Below are positions 10,803 to 21,194 of a stretch of 64,000 bases of DNA, piece by piece. Below the pieces are notes generated by a model that saw nothing but the letters and a program-made list of their open reading frames with translations, ran no database searches and had not been told where the DNA came from. The first letter of the stretch is position 1. The number at the start of each line of letters is the position of its first letter. Source of the DNA: Laguncularia racemosa (lineage: Eukaryota > Streptophyta > Magnoliopsida > Myrtales > Combretaceae); NCBI GenBank assembly GCA_037954665.1, contig JBBMOL010000016.1:6386001-6450000 (forward strand). Reading direction: 5' to 3'. The translations under genes were made by a program, and so were the position numbers.

Positions 10803-11327
10803 TGATGCAGCGTAGAAAACGTAAAACACGAGACCAATTCTCGGATTGGATCTCACGAATAAATAAAGAATAATCTGAGTTTATTCCTTGAAATTCTCAA
10901 TTGCGCATAATTAAAGAAACAGAGAAAACTCTTCTTTAAGTGTGTAATTTTATAAAAGATTAAAAACTAACCCTAAAATAACCTAAAAGATTATTTATAA
11001 TCTTTTGGAAAACAATTAAAAATGAAATATATATGTGCACGTAGGAATAAATATATGTATGCACGTCCGTTATCTGGTTGATACACGGTCATGTATAAGG
11101 TTGTGTATGTTTCTGTGGGTCTTCTAAACACAACACACAATCGTGCCTTCTTGTCGTGTATGCGGCCGTATATGTTTCTATGAATTATCTCGACTCAACA
11201 CATGGCCATGCTATTGAACTGTGTATACGACCATGTATGTTTCTATGAAGCCTCTAGACTCATTACACGGTCGTGCCTTGTAAAAGACATGCCCTATCAA
11301 CCTATATCAGCTATGATGTCCACATCA
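10803..11327 (-). repeat. 3' LTR of element A
   Basis: 525 bp; in plus orientation it starts TGATGC and ends ACATCA, giving the short inverted tips TGATG / CATCA. The inner edge is followed by a polypurine tract (minus GGTGGGAGATAA, 11339-11328). It contains several decayed ACACGG and CCGTGTA half-sites between 11080 and 11270. Confidence 0.9.
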
Positions 11328-11441
11328 TTATCTCCCACCAATGAAGAACTCGACCCCAAGTTCTCTTCCGGATATAGAGGTTCGTTATCAGAGTAAAATG
11401 GAGATAAATCAGCTACATTAAAGGTTCTCGAAATCTGCATG
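11328..11441 (-). pseudogene. Element A pol C-terminal tail, downstream piece
   Basis: On the minus strand this encodes the last part of pol (ISRTFNVADL, EPLYPEENLG), then the polypurine tract and LTR. It is the continuation of the frame interrupted by B: the sequence left of the GCATG duplicate joins the frame that stops at 21195. No chromodomain is visible before the polypurine tract. Confidence 0.8.
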
Positions 11442-12814
11442 TGTCGAGTCTAATTTTTTGAATTCCCGTTCCTAATCTGATCTAAACTAGACCCTATGCT
11501 CATCTAATTTAGATCCTCGACTTGAATTAGGAATTTCGTTTGATTTTTGGAGTCGCTACCCAACTGTTGTTGGGAAATATTGAATTAAGACTAAAGGAGC
11601 GGATTAGTCTTAATTTGGACCACTAGTCGTCATTATTTCCTCTTCTCGTGTTTGTAAGAAGAGAAAATAGGAAACACCAGAGTTTCTAAGTCTGGAGGCT
11701 AACTTATTAAAACCTTTACGGTTACCACATAATCTCCTAAAATTGTTCATCTTTAGAAATGTGTTTCATGGTGCTTCTGTTACTTTTTATGTTTTGGAAT
11801 TATTTTGAGAAAATGATTTTTCGTTCATTTTATGGGTTGACCCGAATGCGTGCCTACGTACCTGCTACTCAGGATCAAACAAGCCGTAGTTCGCTTTTCT
11901 GAAAAATTTAGATTTGTTTGTAAATTTTAATTTTGAAATCTCTCTTGATTAATGTTCTTAACATTTTTTTATTTTTCTAAAAATTTCTAAGCCTAAGCTT
12001 TGATTTTATTTGGAAAATGATTTTTTAGGGAAAACATCAATTTTGATTTATTTGAAGAAAATGATTTTTCTAAGTGCTAAAACTTATTTTTTTTTATGAT
12101 TCTTTTATAATTTTTTGAATTTTCATGATTTTTCTGATTTTTGATGATTTTTTGTGATTTTTGGGAATTTTTGTGATTTTTGTGAATTTTTGGGGATTTT
12201 TGTTATTTTTGGGAATTTTTGTTGAACATTTTATCTTAGGTTTAATATCTATCATATTTTGATATTTAAAGTTTTATCATTATTTTTCTAATGTTTTTTT
12301 TATTATTTTTCTACATATTATTATTATTTTTTTATTTTCTTACATTATTAAATTCTAAAAAAAATCTAATTTCTACATTTTACTATTTATTGAAGAATAT
12401 AACAAAACTAAATAAATAAATAACTAAACAAATAATAAATTCAGAATAAATAAATAAAACAAAATAGAATAAAATAAAATAAATAAATAAAAAAAATATG
12501 GAAAAATCCGACTTACCTGGATCCGGGTCGGTGCGCGGGTCGGGTCGAATCGGGTCGGGTCGAATCAGTCGGATACGGCGGCAGGGAGGGCTCGTTCACG
12601 GCGTTCCGGTGGCCTTTTGCGGTGGGTGAGGTGTCGAATCCTAGCTTCTTGAGGGTGCTGAATCCGATGGTGGTGGCGATTCACTCCCAGAACGTCTCCT
12701 TGCGGTGGTTTCAACTCCAATCGATGGTCGCAACTTTGGGTTTCCTCCGATTTACACTCTTTTCTCTCTCTCTCGCAATTCTGATCTGTCCTTTGGCTTC
12801 CTCGTCTCCTCCTC

Positions 12815-12822
12815 TATTTATA
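12815..12822 (-). promoter_or_regulatory. TATA box in the 3' LTR of B
   Basis: The minus strand reads CCTATAAATAGAGGAGG, a canonical plant TATA context that supports minus-strand transcription of B. Confidence 0.7.
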
Positions 12823-13162
12823 GGCACTTCGAATCGAGCTGGATAAGCTCGGATTTCCTCCGATCAAAGCTAATCGGATCGACGGTTAAAAAAACAATTT
12901 TGATTCGTGTAAATACATCGGTTTGTTGTGATTTGATTCCAATTAGATAATGTTTATCTCATCTCCGTTGAAGATCTGTTGGATTTGTGCAAAAAATCGA
13001 ATCAAAATGGCCGAAATACGGATTTTTCCTTTGCCGGCGATTTCGGGCTCGAAGTAGGAGACGATCACACGCCGGGCGCGTGCGTTTCTTCCAGCCAATT
13101 AGATGCTGCCACGTGTCCTGGGCAAATGCAAAATTCACAAAACGCGGAAACTGCTTCCTTCG

Positions 13163-13212
13163 CGATTCGAACCCCTGCGCGCGCCTAGCCATGGTCCGGA
13201 CCAGCTGAGCTA
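13163..13212 (-). promoter_or_regulatory. tRNA-like Pol III A and B boxes in the 3' LTR of B
   Basis: On the minus strand an A box TAGCTCAGCTGG (13212-13201) is followed 27 bp later by a B box GGTTCGAATCG (13173-13163). Both fit the internal Pol III promoter consensus, and the intervening GGTCCGGACC extends the likeness to a tRNA D arm. No complete cloverleaf can be drawn. It may be the head of a tRNA-derived SINE absorbed by the LTR. Confidence 0.5.
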
Positions 13213-13491
13213 GCCCACTTTCCTGATTTTTCTAATTTCGCAAATTGCATATATGCAATGCGATTTTTCTATTTTTTTGTATTTTTTGAAATTTCAAAAA
13301 TTTGTAAAAATCGTTTATTATTTATTATTGCTATTTCTGAAATCATTTTTCAAAATTGAAGTGTTTTCCTATTTATTTTTATTTTTTGAATATTTTTATT
13401 ATTTGTGCTAAATTAGGGAAAAATTAGAAAAAATTGACAATTGATTATTTTGAGAATTATTGATTCCTAGGGCAAAAATGGGGTGTTTACA

Positions 13492-13875
13492 GCTGCCCCT
13501 CTTTGTGGTAAAGTTTGAAAAACTTGACTACAAAGATAAAAAAGACGCCATTTTTGGCCTCCTAAATGAGTTTTGGTAAGAAAATGCCCCAAGAGCTGAT
13601 AATCCTACGATTGAAGATGTTCCAAACAATTCAAGGTAATGTTCCTTCTCCAAAAAGTGCTTTATGAGCTAACTAATTGGTGACAGGACACATCTCAAGC
13701 TTTGAGTAGGAATGTATGAGAAATGATGATAGGAAGTGTCTTATCAAACTTGCAACCTTGGAAAGAAAATTTACTTAGGAAGCGCCCTTATGAGTTGGCT
13801 ACCTGTCGACAGAAGCGTCTTGTTAGACTAGCAACTGTTTGGAAGAATGTTTCCGAAAAGTGCCCCAAGAGCTGA
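13492..13875 (-). other. Element B 3' untranslated region next to the 3' LTR
   Basis: This begins with the minus-strand polypurine tract and holds degenerate copies of the GCCC...GAGCTGACTAA words that become a regular tandem array further on. No coding sequence. Confidence 0.6.
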
Positions 13876-14945
13876 CTAATCGGGAGAATCTAGGAAAGTG
13901 CCCATCTGGGGCTGACTAACCTTAAAATAGATTTTTAGGAAAGTGCCCATCTTGGGCTGACTAACCTGTGGTAGTGTCTCAAAAGGTACCCTTATGAGCT
14001 GACCCTGAGAACGGATTTTTAGGAAAGTGCCCATATTGGGCTGACTAACCTTTGATAGAGCTGTCTCAAAAGGTGCCCTTATGAGCTGACCCTGAGAACA
14101 GGTTTTTTTTTTCGGGAAAGTGCCCATATTGGGCTGACTAACCCTTGGACTGATTTTTAGGAAAGTGCCCCAAGAGCTGACTAACCTAAGATAGAACTGT
14201 CTCAAATGGTGCCCTTATGAGCTGACCTTGAGAACAGTTTTTTTTTTTTTTTCGGGAAAGTGCCCAGATTGGGCTGACTAACCCTTGGATTGAATTTTAG
14301 GAAAGTGCCCCAAGAGCTGACTAACCTAAGATAGAACTGTCTCAAAAGGTACCCTTATGAGCTGACCCTGAGAACAGGTTTTTTTTTTCCGGAAAAGTGC
14401 CCATATTGGGCTGACTAACCCTTGGATTGATTTTTAGGAAAGTGCCCCAAGAGCTGACTAACCTAAGATAGAACTGTCTCAAAAGGTACCCTTATGAGCT
14501 GACCCTGAGAACAGGTTTTTTTCCGGGAAAGTGCCCATATTGGGCTGACTAACCCTTGGATTGATTTTTAGAAAAGTGCCCCAAGAGCTGACTAACCTAA
14601 GATAGAACTGTCTCAAAAGGTGCCCTTATGAGCTGATCCTAAGATCAGGTTTTTTTCGGGAAAGTGCCCATGTTGGGCTGACTAACCCTTGGATTGATTG
14701 TTAGGAAAGTGCCCCAAGAGCTGACTAACCTAAGATAGAACTGTCTCAAAAGGTGCCCTTATGAGCTGACCCTGAGAACAGGTTTTTTCCGAGAAAGTGC
14801 CCATATTGGGCTGACTAACCCTTGGATTGATTTTTAGGAAAGTGCCCATATTAGGCTGACTAACCTAAGATAGAACTATCTCAAAAGGTGCCCCATGTGG
14901 GCTAACCTTGAGAACATCTAGGGAAGTGCCCCTTATTGGGCTAAC
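13876..14945. repeat. Tandem minisatellite array in the 3' UTR of element B
   Basis: About 7-8 units of roughly 125-140 bp. Each has GTGCCCATATTGGGCTGACT, a half-unit AGTGCCCCAAGAGCTGACTA, then AAGGTGCCCTTATGAGCTGA and a poly-T spacer of variable length. The anchor CCCTTGGATTGATTTTTAGG recurs near 14142, 14281, 14410, 14540, 14688 and 14820. The spacer poly-T is the main source of unit length variation. Tandem arrays in the 3' region are a known habit of Ogre/Tat elements. The minus-strand frame 14205-13876 is repeat read-through. Confidence 0.88.
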
Positions 14946-17013
14946 TACCCTATTAAAGGAAGAATATCCTGAGTGAGAATCTTATATATTTTTTTTCAAT
15001 AACAATCAAATGCAAGATGACTTAAGACTTCTGAACAAGTGATGACTAAATTTTTTCTGCAAATTTTCAAGAAAAATGCTTTTCTAAAATCTAAGGATAA
15101 TGTGACAAAACATTAAAGTTTTTTTTTTTCCTTTTTTAGTGAACATTGCTAACGAGTAAAGAGTCTGACAAGGCTCCTAAAAATACAAATAAAGGGTAAG
15201 TATTCCTTACTGCTCAATAATCACTTACTCTCTGCCTCATTTTTCTCAGAGGGTTTGGTTTAATCTTAGAAACAAAGTGTTGTCTTAGCTTAATCAATCA
15301 TCTCTTGAGGGGTTTCTAGTAATTAAGACTCATATCTTCTTCTTGGGGAACATCAGTATTTAAGCTAAACAACGCTAATGAGTAAATTTCCTCATTCCAT
15401 TCATAATTGGATATCTCGTTTTTAATCAGTTTAATCTAAGAGGACTTCCTCACACTCTCTCGGTTTAGATGACACTCTTGACTTCTATTCTAAAAATTAT
15501 GGTCTTTCTTGTAAGTAATACGCTTTAATCAATTTGTTAAGCCTTTTTGATACTTGTAATGCAATTTAGGCTCTTTGGTTATTGGTTTCAGAAAAGTATG
15601 TTAAGGTTTATTTTGAGATAATCATCATTTCAACTTGTGTTTGTAAGTCAAGAAACCTTGGGAAAAAGAACTGGAATAGCACTTGCCCTAGCAATTTTTG
15701 CCTAAGATAAGTTATTTTCAATGATTTGGAGAAATCTTTAAAAGGTAGTATATCTTTGAACCACTCTCGTATTTGGCCCTGGTATTTTCAAGTGTTGTTG
15801 GGCTTTTTATAGGTTTAGCTACATTCGTAGGCTTTTCCCATTTCTCTTCTTTTCTTTTTCTTTTCTTTCTTTTTCTTTCATTTTTTCTTTTTTCTTTCAT
15901 TTTTTCTTTTTTCTTTCATTCTCCTTTTCCATCTTTTTTCTTTTTCTTTTGGGCCCAATGGTGATTATCTCTTGTGGGTTATGTGTATTTATTTTTTTTT
16001 TCAGAATGTAGACTTCTCTTCATCTCAAATAAATTATCTATGGCTAAAACTTTGAATTGTTGCAACTAGGGCAAGCACTATTGATGTCTCTATCTTCCCA
16101 ATCATTCCATTGTAGGGTGGTTGATAGTGGGGTTAAATTTTGAAACTCTTGTTTGTCGAAGGATGATTGTGTTTAGGGTAGCACAAATGAATGCCTAACG
16201 TTATTTTGATTTAACGTATCAAATCCAAGATAGACCTCCTTTAAGGAATGAGTCCAAAACCTCACATTAATAACACTCAACTCTCAAGTGTTTAAGGGCT
16301 AGTGTTTGGGACGTGGTTTGCTTCTTGTCATCTTAAACCTTTTAAACAAAGATATCCTTCCATTTTATCAAATTTGCCCATATTCACCACTTTTCATGGT
16401 GTCCCCGTGTACTGTTGTCAATTTGAACAAGTGATTTGGTCTTAAACGCCTAAGACTCAAGTATTTGAAATAGTCTTCTTTATACCCTCATTGGTAATTG
16501 ACCATAGCTACTTTGAAAGTGTGATCAAAAATTAATTGTCTCTGTGTTTGGTTTAGATAGCTTTTGATGGAAAGGAAACTTCAAGTGCAGCTTTTAGGGT
16601 TGGAGGGGGTTGGGACGTTTTACGTTTTGAGGCTAAATCAAGATATGAGGAGACCTTTTGAAGTGAATGGGGTCTTTTAAGTTGGTTATAGAGGTCTTTG
16701 GTTTTATGTTTAGAGCAAGTGACTATGAGCTTTAGGTTAAGCTGACCATTTAGAAGCGACTTTTAGGACCTTGAAAAGATCTCTTATTGTTAGTAACTCT
16801 TCAATTTTCTTTCTTTCTTTTTCTTATTTTTTAGTAAATATGCAAACCAGATGCTCACACAAGATGCTCATACGGATACTAAAATACATAAACAAGATGC
16901 TCACACGGATGCTAAAAGTAGAAGGGCTGACAACTGTTTGACAATGTAATATTGAAACTTCACTTTTATTAATATTGAAAATTTGGAGTTCGATGAAGAT
17001 TACAAATAATGAT
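14946..17013 (-). other. Element B long non-coding 3' region
   Basis: There is no plausible gene. A pyrimidine-rich tract (TTTCTTTTTC words) runs from about 15840 to 15950 and produces artefact Lys/Glu-rich and Phe-rich frames. The rest is ordinary AT-rich sequence. Gag and pol would be expected here or next to ORF1 in a full Ogre element, and they are absent. Confidence 0.6.
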
Positions 17014-18531
17014 CTATTTCCTAGCTCTTTTAGTCTTCTGTTGTGGGGGCTCAGACTTCCCACCGATGACGGCTTCCAGTTCTTTGACTTTGGCTTGGCA
17101 CTTCTCCAATTGTGCTTCTATGGCCTTGTTCCTTCGGTCGGATTCCTTGAAGCGTCCCTTCCAGATGTCCTTCTTATAATCTGTAGCTTCGAAGTACACT
17201 TCCATCCGGGCCTTGACCTGCTCTAAGTAGATTTCTATCTCTGGATTGATCTTGTTTGGCCTTAGCTGAGTGACGTCCGGAACCCGATATGCTCTTTCCC
17301 CTGTCTAGTATAGCTGGCGGATTACAAACTCTCTAGTGGCTCGATGTTTTCCCACTTCGCCATCTAACTCCCCGAGGTCCACGTTCGGGCTTTCGATTCT
17401 GGCTTCCCAAAGTGCTTTGACCTCTACCAGCTTAGCAAACTTCTCGGCTACCAACAAGTTTGGATCTTGATACTCAAAGGTGACTGCTTCGAGTGAGGGC
17501 CGATAAACTATGTCTTGGATGGTACCGAATTGGCGGACCACTGAGTTTGGGTGATATCCAATACATCCATTGATCCCGATTAACGGCACTGCTTGGAAGT
17601 TACTGCAGGTCAAGATGATTTTGTCACAGCAACTCCACCTGGCTGTCCATAGAATATCTTCAGTGCTAAGGCTTCTAAGCAGATCTACCCAACTGTGGCT
17701 GGTAATGTCGTCGGGTAGCTTCACCTTTTCTATACAGGAATCCACCTGTTGGGCTAGGGTTTTCCTGACCATGTTCAACCCGAAGCACTTGAGGTGGCTT
17801 ACGAACCATATTAGCAGAAGGATGATGCTGGAGCGGAGGATCCCATGGCCTTTCTTCTTGAGGAAATTCAAGTTCCAGATCTGTTCTGCCAGTAGAGCCG
17901 GGATGTACGATCTCCCTTCCAAGAATTGGGTCACCAGCTCCGCAACCCGGTAGTGGATATAGAAAGTTCCGGTGGGGAATAGTATAGTGGCGAAGGCTGT
18001 CAAGATGAAAGCATTCACCCTTCTCTGCCTGTAAGTCTTAGGGTGTCTACACAGGATGTCCTTTCTATCCCCATTGTCTTCTCGGGCAATAAACCAAGCC
18101 TCCAAGTCATCCATGCGTATGCAATACCCATTACAGTCTGCCAGGGCTTTGTTGACTGCTGTTTTGCAGATGCCTAGCAGTCTACTGAAGGTGCTGGCTG
18201 GCTCAGCCTCGAGGTTTGGCGTGTAAATCTGATCAGTCAGTGTTGGAGCCTGTAGCAACTGGGTGTACTCCTCCAGGGTAGGGGTGATCTCATGCGGCCC
18301 GATGAAGAAAGATGCAGGCTCGACCTCCCATAACTGGAGCATGGCCCGGACCATAGGTAAATTCGCCTCTGTCTTGGTTAATGAAAGGATGGGGCCGATC
18401 TTTTGCTGGATGAAGGCCTGCTCCTCTGGGTTGTATAAGGTAAACCAATGGTCCAGCACCAATTTTGGGTCCAAAGGTTTGTATACCCGAATTTCTTTGC
18501 GGAGGAGGCGATCGACTGCACTGCTAGCCAT
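17014..18531 (-). pseudogene. ORF1-like protein of element B with one in-frame stop
   Basis: The frame opens MASSAVDRLL at 18531 and runs 408 codons to TAG at 17307-17305. The same frame then continues to a stop at 17014 and ends in a charged, helix-forming tail (EAQLEKCQAKVKELEAVIGG, then KRARK). Undamaged, the product would be about 505 residues. The N-terminal half carries ITPTLEEYTQLLQAP, the signature of a plant domain found in ORF1 products upstream of gag in Ogre/Tat elements and related to the plant mobile domain; the family link is my inference from this motif and the layout. The role of ORF1 in transposition is not known. The tail looks like a coiled coil with a basic end. Codon use and GC content are much higher than in the surrounding UTR, as expected for a real gene only recently lost. 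Confidence 0.65.
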
Positions 18532-19020
18532 CTATTACAATAGGAAACAGCCTAGTTACAAACAGAACTATGAAAATGTTACAGGGAAATAGTCCTGAAC
18601 TCTGAGGACAAAATAACAAACCATTACATTGTCATCCAATTGTCAACCCCTCTTATGATGCCATGTATGCAAGTAGGTAGGTTCTAACTGGTTCCCGAGC
18701 TCTATGGCCTCCCGCATTCTTGAAGAAATGGATCTCAGGCCATATCGAAGCATAGGGTGGGGCAACCTAATCGGTCCCGAACGGTGAATCAACTCACTTC
18801 GCTCGAAACCTACACAATGGCTCCCCGTCTTAGGTTGCTAGGACGGTTCGGGTTCGACCGCATCTACTCACACAAACATATGTATGCACGCAAAAACCCC
18901 CACAGTAAAGAAACTAAAATCTAACTAAATCCTGCAAAGTTAGCAACAGAGTAATGATTGAAACACATTTGTTTTAAAGAGAACAACTTGAGAAATTCAA
19001 GTGGCTAGCCTGCTGGTATG

Positions 19021-19040
19021 GGTCCCCAGTGGAGTCGCCA
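19021..19040 (-). other. Primer binding site of element B (tRNA-Arg type)
   Basis: The minus strand reads TGGCGACTCCACTGGGGACC three bases inside the 5' LTR. It is complementary to a tRNA 3' end of the form GGAGTCGCCA, which I attribute to a plant arginine tRNA. This fixes the orientation of B as minus. Confidence 0.75.
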
Positions 19041-20457
19041 TCCTATCGAGTCTAATTTTTTGAATTCCCATTCCTAATCCGATTTAAACTAGACCCTATG
19101 CTCATCTAATTTAGATCATCGACTTGAATTAGGAATTTCGTTTGATTTTTGGAGTCGCCACCCAACTGTTGTTGGGAAATATTGAATTAAGACTAAAGGA
19201 GCGGATTAGTCTTAATTTGGACCACTAGTCGTCGTTATTTCCTCTTCTCGTGTTTGTAAGAAGAGAAAATAGGAAACACCAGAGTTTCTAAGTTCGGAGG
19301 CTAACTTATTAAAACCTTTACGGTTACCACCTAATCTCCTAAAATTGCTCATCTTTAAAAATGTGTTTCATGGTGCTTCTGTTACTTTTTATGTTTTGGA
19401 ATTATTTTGAGAAAATGATTTTTCGTTCATTTTGTGGGTTGACCCGAACGGGTGCCTACGTACCTGCTACTCAGGATCAAACAAGTCGTAGTTCGCTTTT
19501 CTAAAAAATTTAGATTTGTTTGTAAATTTTAATTTTGAAATCTCTCTTGATTAATGTTCTTAACATTTTTGGATTTTTCTAAAAATTTCTAAGCCTAAGC
19601 TTTGATTTTATTTGGAAAATGATTTTTTAGGGAAAACATCAATTTTGATTTATTTGAAGAAAACGATTTTTCTAAGTGCTAAAACTTATTTTTTTTATGA
19701 TTCTTTTATAATTTTTTGAATTTTCATGATTTTTCTGATTTTTGATGATTTTTTGTGATTTTTGTGATTTTTGGGAATTTTTGTGATTTTTGTGAATTTT
19801 TGGGGATTTTTGTTATTTTGGGGAATTTTTGTTGAACATTTTATCTTAGGTTTAATATCTATCCTATTTTGATATTTAAAGTTTTATCATTATTTTTCTA
19901 ATGTTTTTTTATTATTTTTCTACATTTTATTATTATTTTTATTATTATTATTTTTTTATTTTCTTACATTATTAAATTCTAAAAAAAAATCTAATTTCTA
20001 CATTTTACTATTTATTGAAGAATATAACAAAACTAAATAAATAAATAACTAAACAAATAATAAATAATAACAAATAATAAATTTAGAATAAATAAATAAA
20101 ACAAAATAGAATAAAATAAAATAAATAAATAAATAAATAATCCGGAAAAATCCGACTTACCTAGATCCGGGTCGGTGCGCGGGTCGAGTCAGTCGAATCG
20201 AATCAGATCAGTCGGATACGGCAATAGGGAGGGCTCGTTCACAGCGTTCCGGTGGCCTTTTGCGGCGGGTGAGGTGTCGAATCCTAACTTCTTGAGGGTG
20301 CTGAATCCGATGGTGGTGGCGGTTCACTCCCAGAACGTCTCCTTGCGGTGGTTTCAACTCCAATCGGTGGTCGCAACTTTAGGTTTCCTCCGATTTACAC
20401 TCTTTTCTCTCTCTCTCGCAATTCTGATCTGTCCTTTGGCTTCCTCGTCTCCTCCTC

Positions 20458-20465
20458 TATTTATA
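20458..20465 (-). promoter_or_regulatory. TATA box in the 5' LTR of B
   Basis: Minus strand TATAAATA in the context CCTATAAATAGAGGAGG, identical to the 3' LTR copy. Transcription of B would start about 30 bp further on, near 20430. Confidence 0.7.
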
Positions 20466-20805
20466 GGCACTTCGAATCGAGCTGGATAAGCTCGGATTTC
20501 CTCCAATCGAAGCTAATCGGATCGACGGTTAAAAAAACAATTTTGATTCGTTTAAATCCATCGGTTTGTTGTGATTTGATTCCAATTAGATAATGTTTAT
20601 CTCATTTCCGTTGAAGATCTGTTGGATTTGTGCAAAAAATCGAATCAAAACGACCGAAATACGGATTTTTCCTTCGCCGGCGATTTCGGGCTTGAAGTAG
20701 GAGACGATCACACGCCGGGCGCGTGCGTTTCTTCCAGCCAATCAGATGCTGCCACGTGTCCTGAGCAAATGCAAAATTCGCAAAACGCGGAAACTGCTTC
20801 CTCCG

Positions 20806-20885
20806 TGATTCGAACCCCTGACCGAGCCCCCCCCCCCCCCCCCCCCCCTGTGCGCGCCTAGCCATGGTCCGGACCAGCTGAGCTA
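20806..20885 (-). promoter_or_regulatory. tRNA-like A and B boxes in the 5' LTR of B, spacing enlarged
   Basis: A box TAGCTCAGCTGG at 20885-20874 and B box GGTTCGAATCA at 20816-20806 on minus. They are about 57 bp apart here because of the inserted poly-C segment, against 27 bp in the other LTR. They sit about 350-400 bp upstream of the Pol II TATA box. Confidence 0.45.
20827..20848. repeat. Poly-C run of about 22
   Basis: It is present only in the 5' LTR of B; the 3' LTR has a few Cs at the matching place (after AACCCCTG). It is a post-insertion expansion or an assembly-sensitive site. Confidence 0.85.
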
Positions 20886-21194
20886 GCCCACTTTCCTGAT
20901 TTTTCTAATTTCGCAAATTGCATATATGCAATGCGATTTTTCTATTTTTTTGTATTTTTTGAAATTTCAAAAATTTGTAAAAATCGTTTATTATTTATTA
21001 TTGCTATTTCTGAAATCATTTTTCAAAATTGAAGTGTTTTCCTATTTATTTTTATTTTTTGAATATTTTTATTATTTGTGCTAAATTAGGGAAAAATTGG
21101 GAAAAATTAGAAAAAATTGGGAAAAATTAGAAAAAATTGACAATTGATTATTTTGAGAATTATTGATTCCCAAGGCAAAAATGGGGTGTTTACA

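Larger units (their letters stand above)
11442..13491 (-). repeat. 3' LTR of element B
   Basis: 2050 bp, starting TGTCGAGTCT and ending GTGTTTACA in plus orientation. It holds a T-rich stretch (about 12070-12240), a TATA box on the minus strand (CTATAAATAG, about 12815-12823) and tRNA-like A and B boxes at 13201-13212 and 13163-13173. The inner edge meets a polypurine tract on minus (AAAGAGGGGCAGC). Short frames here (12622-13208) are LTR sequence, not genes. Confidence 0.92.
11442..21194 (-). mobile_element. Non-autonomous Ogre/Tat-like LTR retrotransposon B nested in element A
   Basis: LTRs lie at 11442-13491 (3') and 19044-21194 (5'), with a perfect target duplicate GCATG at 11437-11441 and 21195-21199. 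The primer site matches tRNA-Arg, as described for Ogre elements. Internal content on the minus strand is one ORF1-like gene (18531-17014) and a long 3' region with tandem repeats; there is no gag capsid, protease, RT or integrase. This makes B a deletion derivative that needed an autonomous partner. The LTRs differ at roughly 3-4 % of positions over the first 500 bp plus several indels, consistent with B being younger than A. Confidence 0.88.
19044..21194 (-). repeat. 5' LTR of element B
   Basis: 2151 bp, with tip TATCGAGTCT (mutated from TGTCGAG) and end GTGTTTACA. It differs from the 3' LTR by a poly-C run, extra AATAATAAC units near 20060 and a small duplication near 21100, besides scattered substitutions. 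A TATA box on minus lies at 20465-20458. Short frames at 20175-20865 are LTR sequence. Confidence 0.92.

Noticed and set aside
12622..13208. Several 70-80 codon frames, repeated at 20175-20865
   Set aside because: They lie in the two LTRs of element B at matching positions; the DNA is non-coding LTR and the frames differ through the poly-C run.
13150..13220. A true tRNA gene
   Set aside because: Only the A and B boxes match. I cannot draw an acceptor stem or anticodon arm, and the sequence is part of a duplicated LTR.
13876..14945. Regularly spaced repeat considered as a CRISPR-like array
   Set aside because: Repeat and spacer are not distinct, units are about 125-140 bp and nearly identical throughout, and the context is a plant retrotransposon 3' UTR.
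15718..15964. Lys/Glu-rich frame on minus and Phe/Ser-rich frame on plus
   Set aside because: Both are read from a TTTCTTTTTC-type pyrimidine tract in the UTR of element B.
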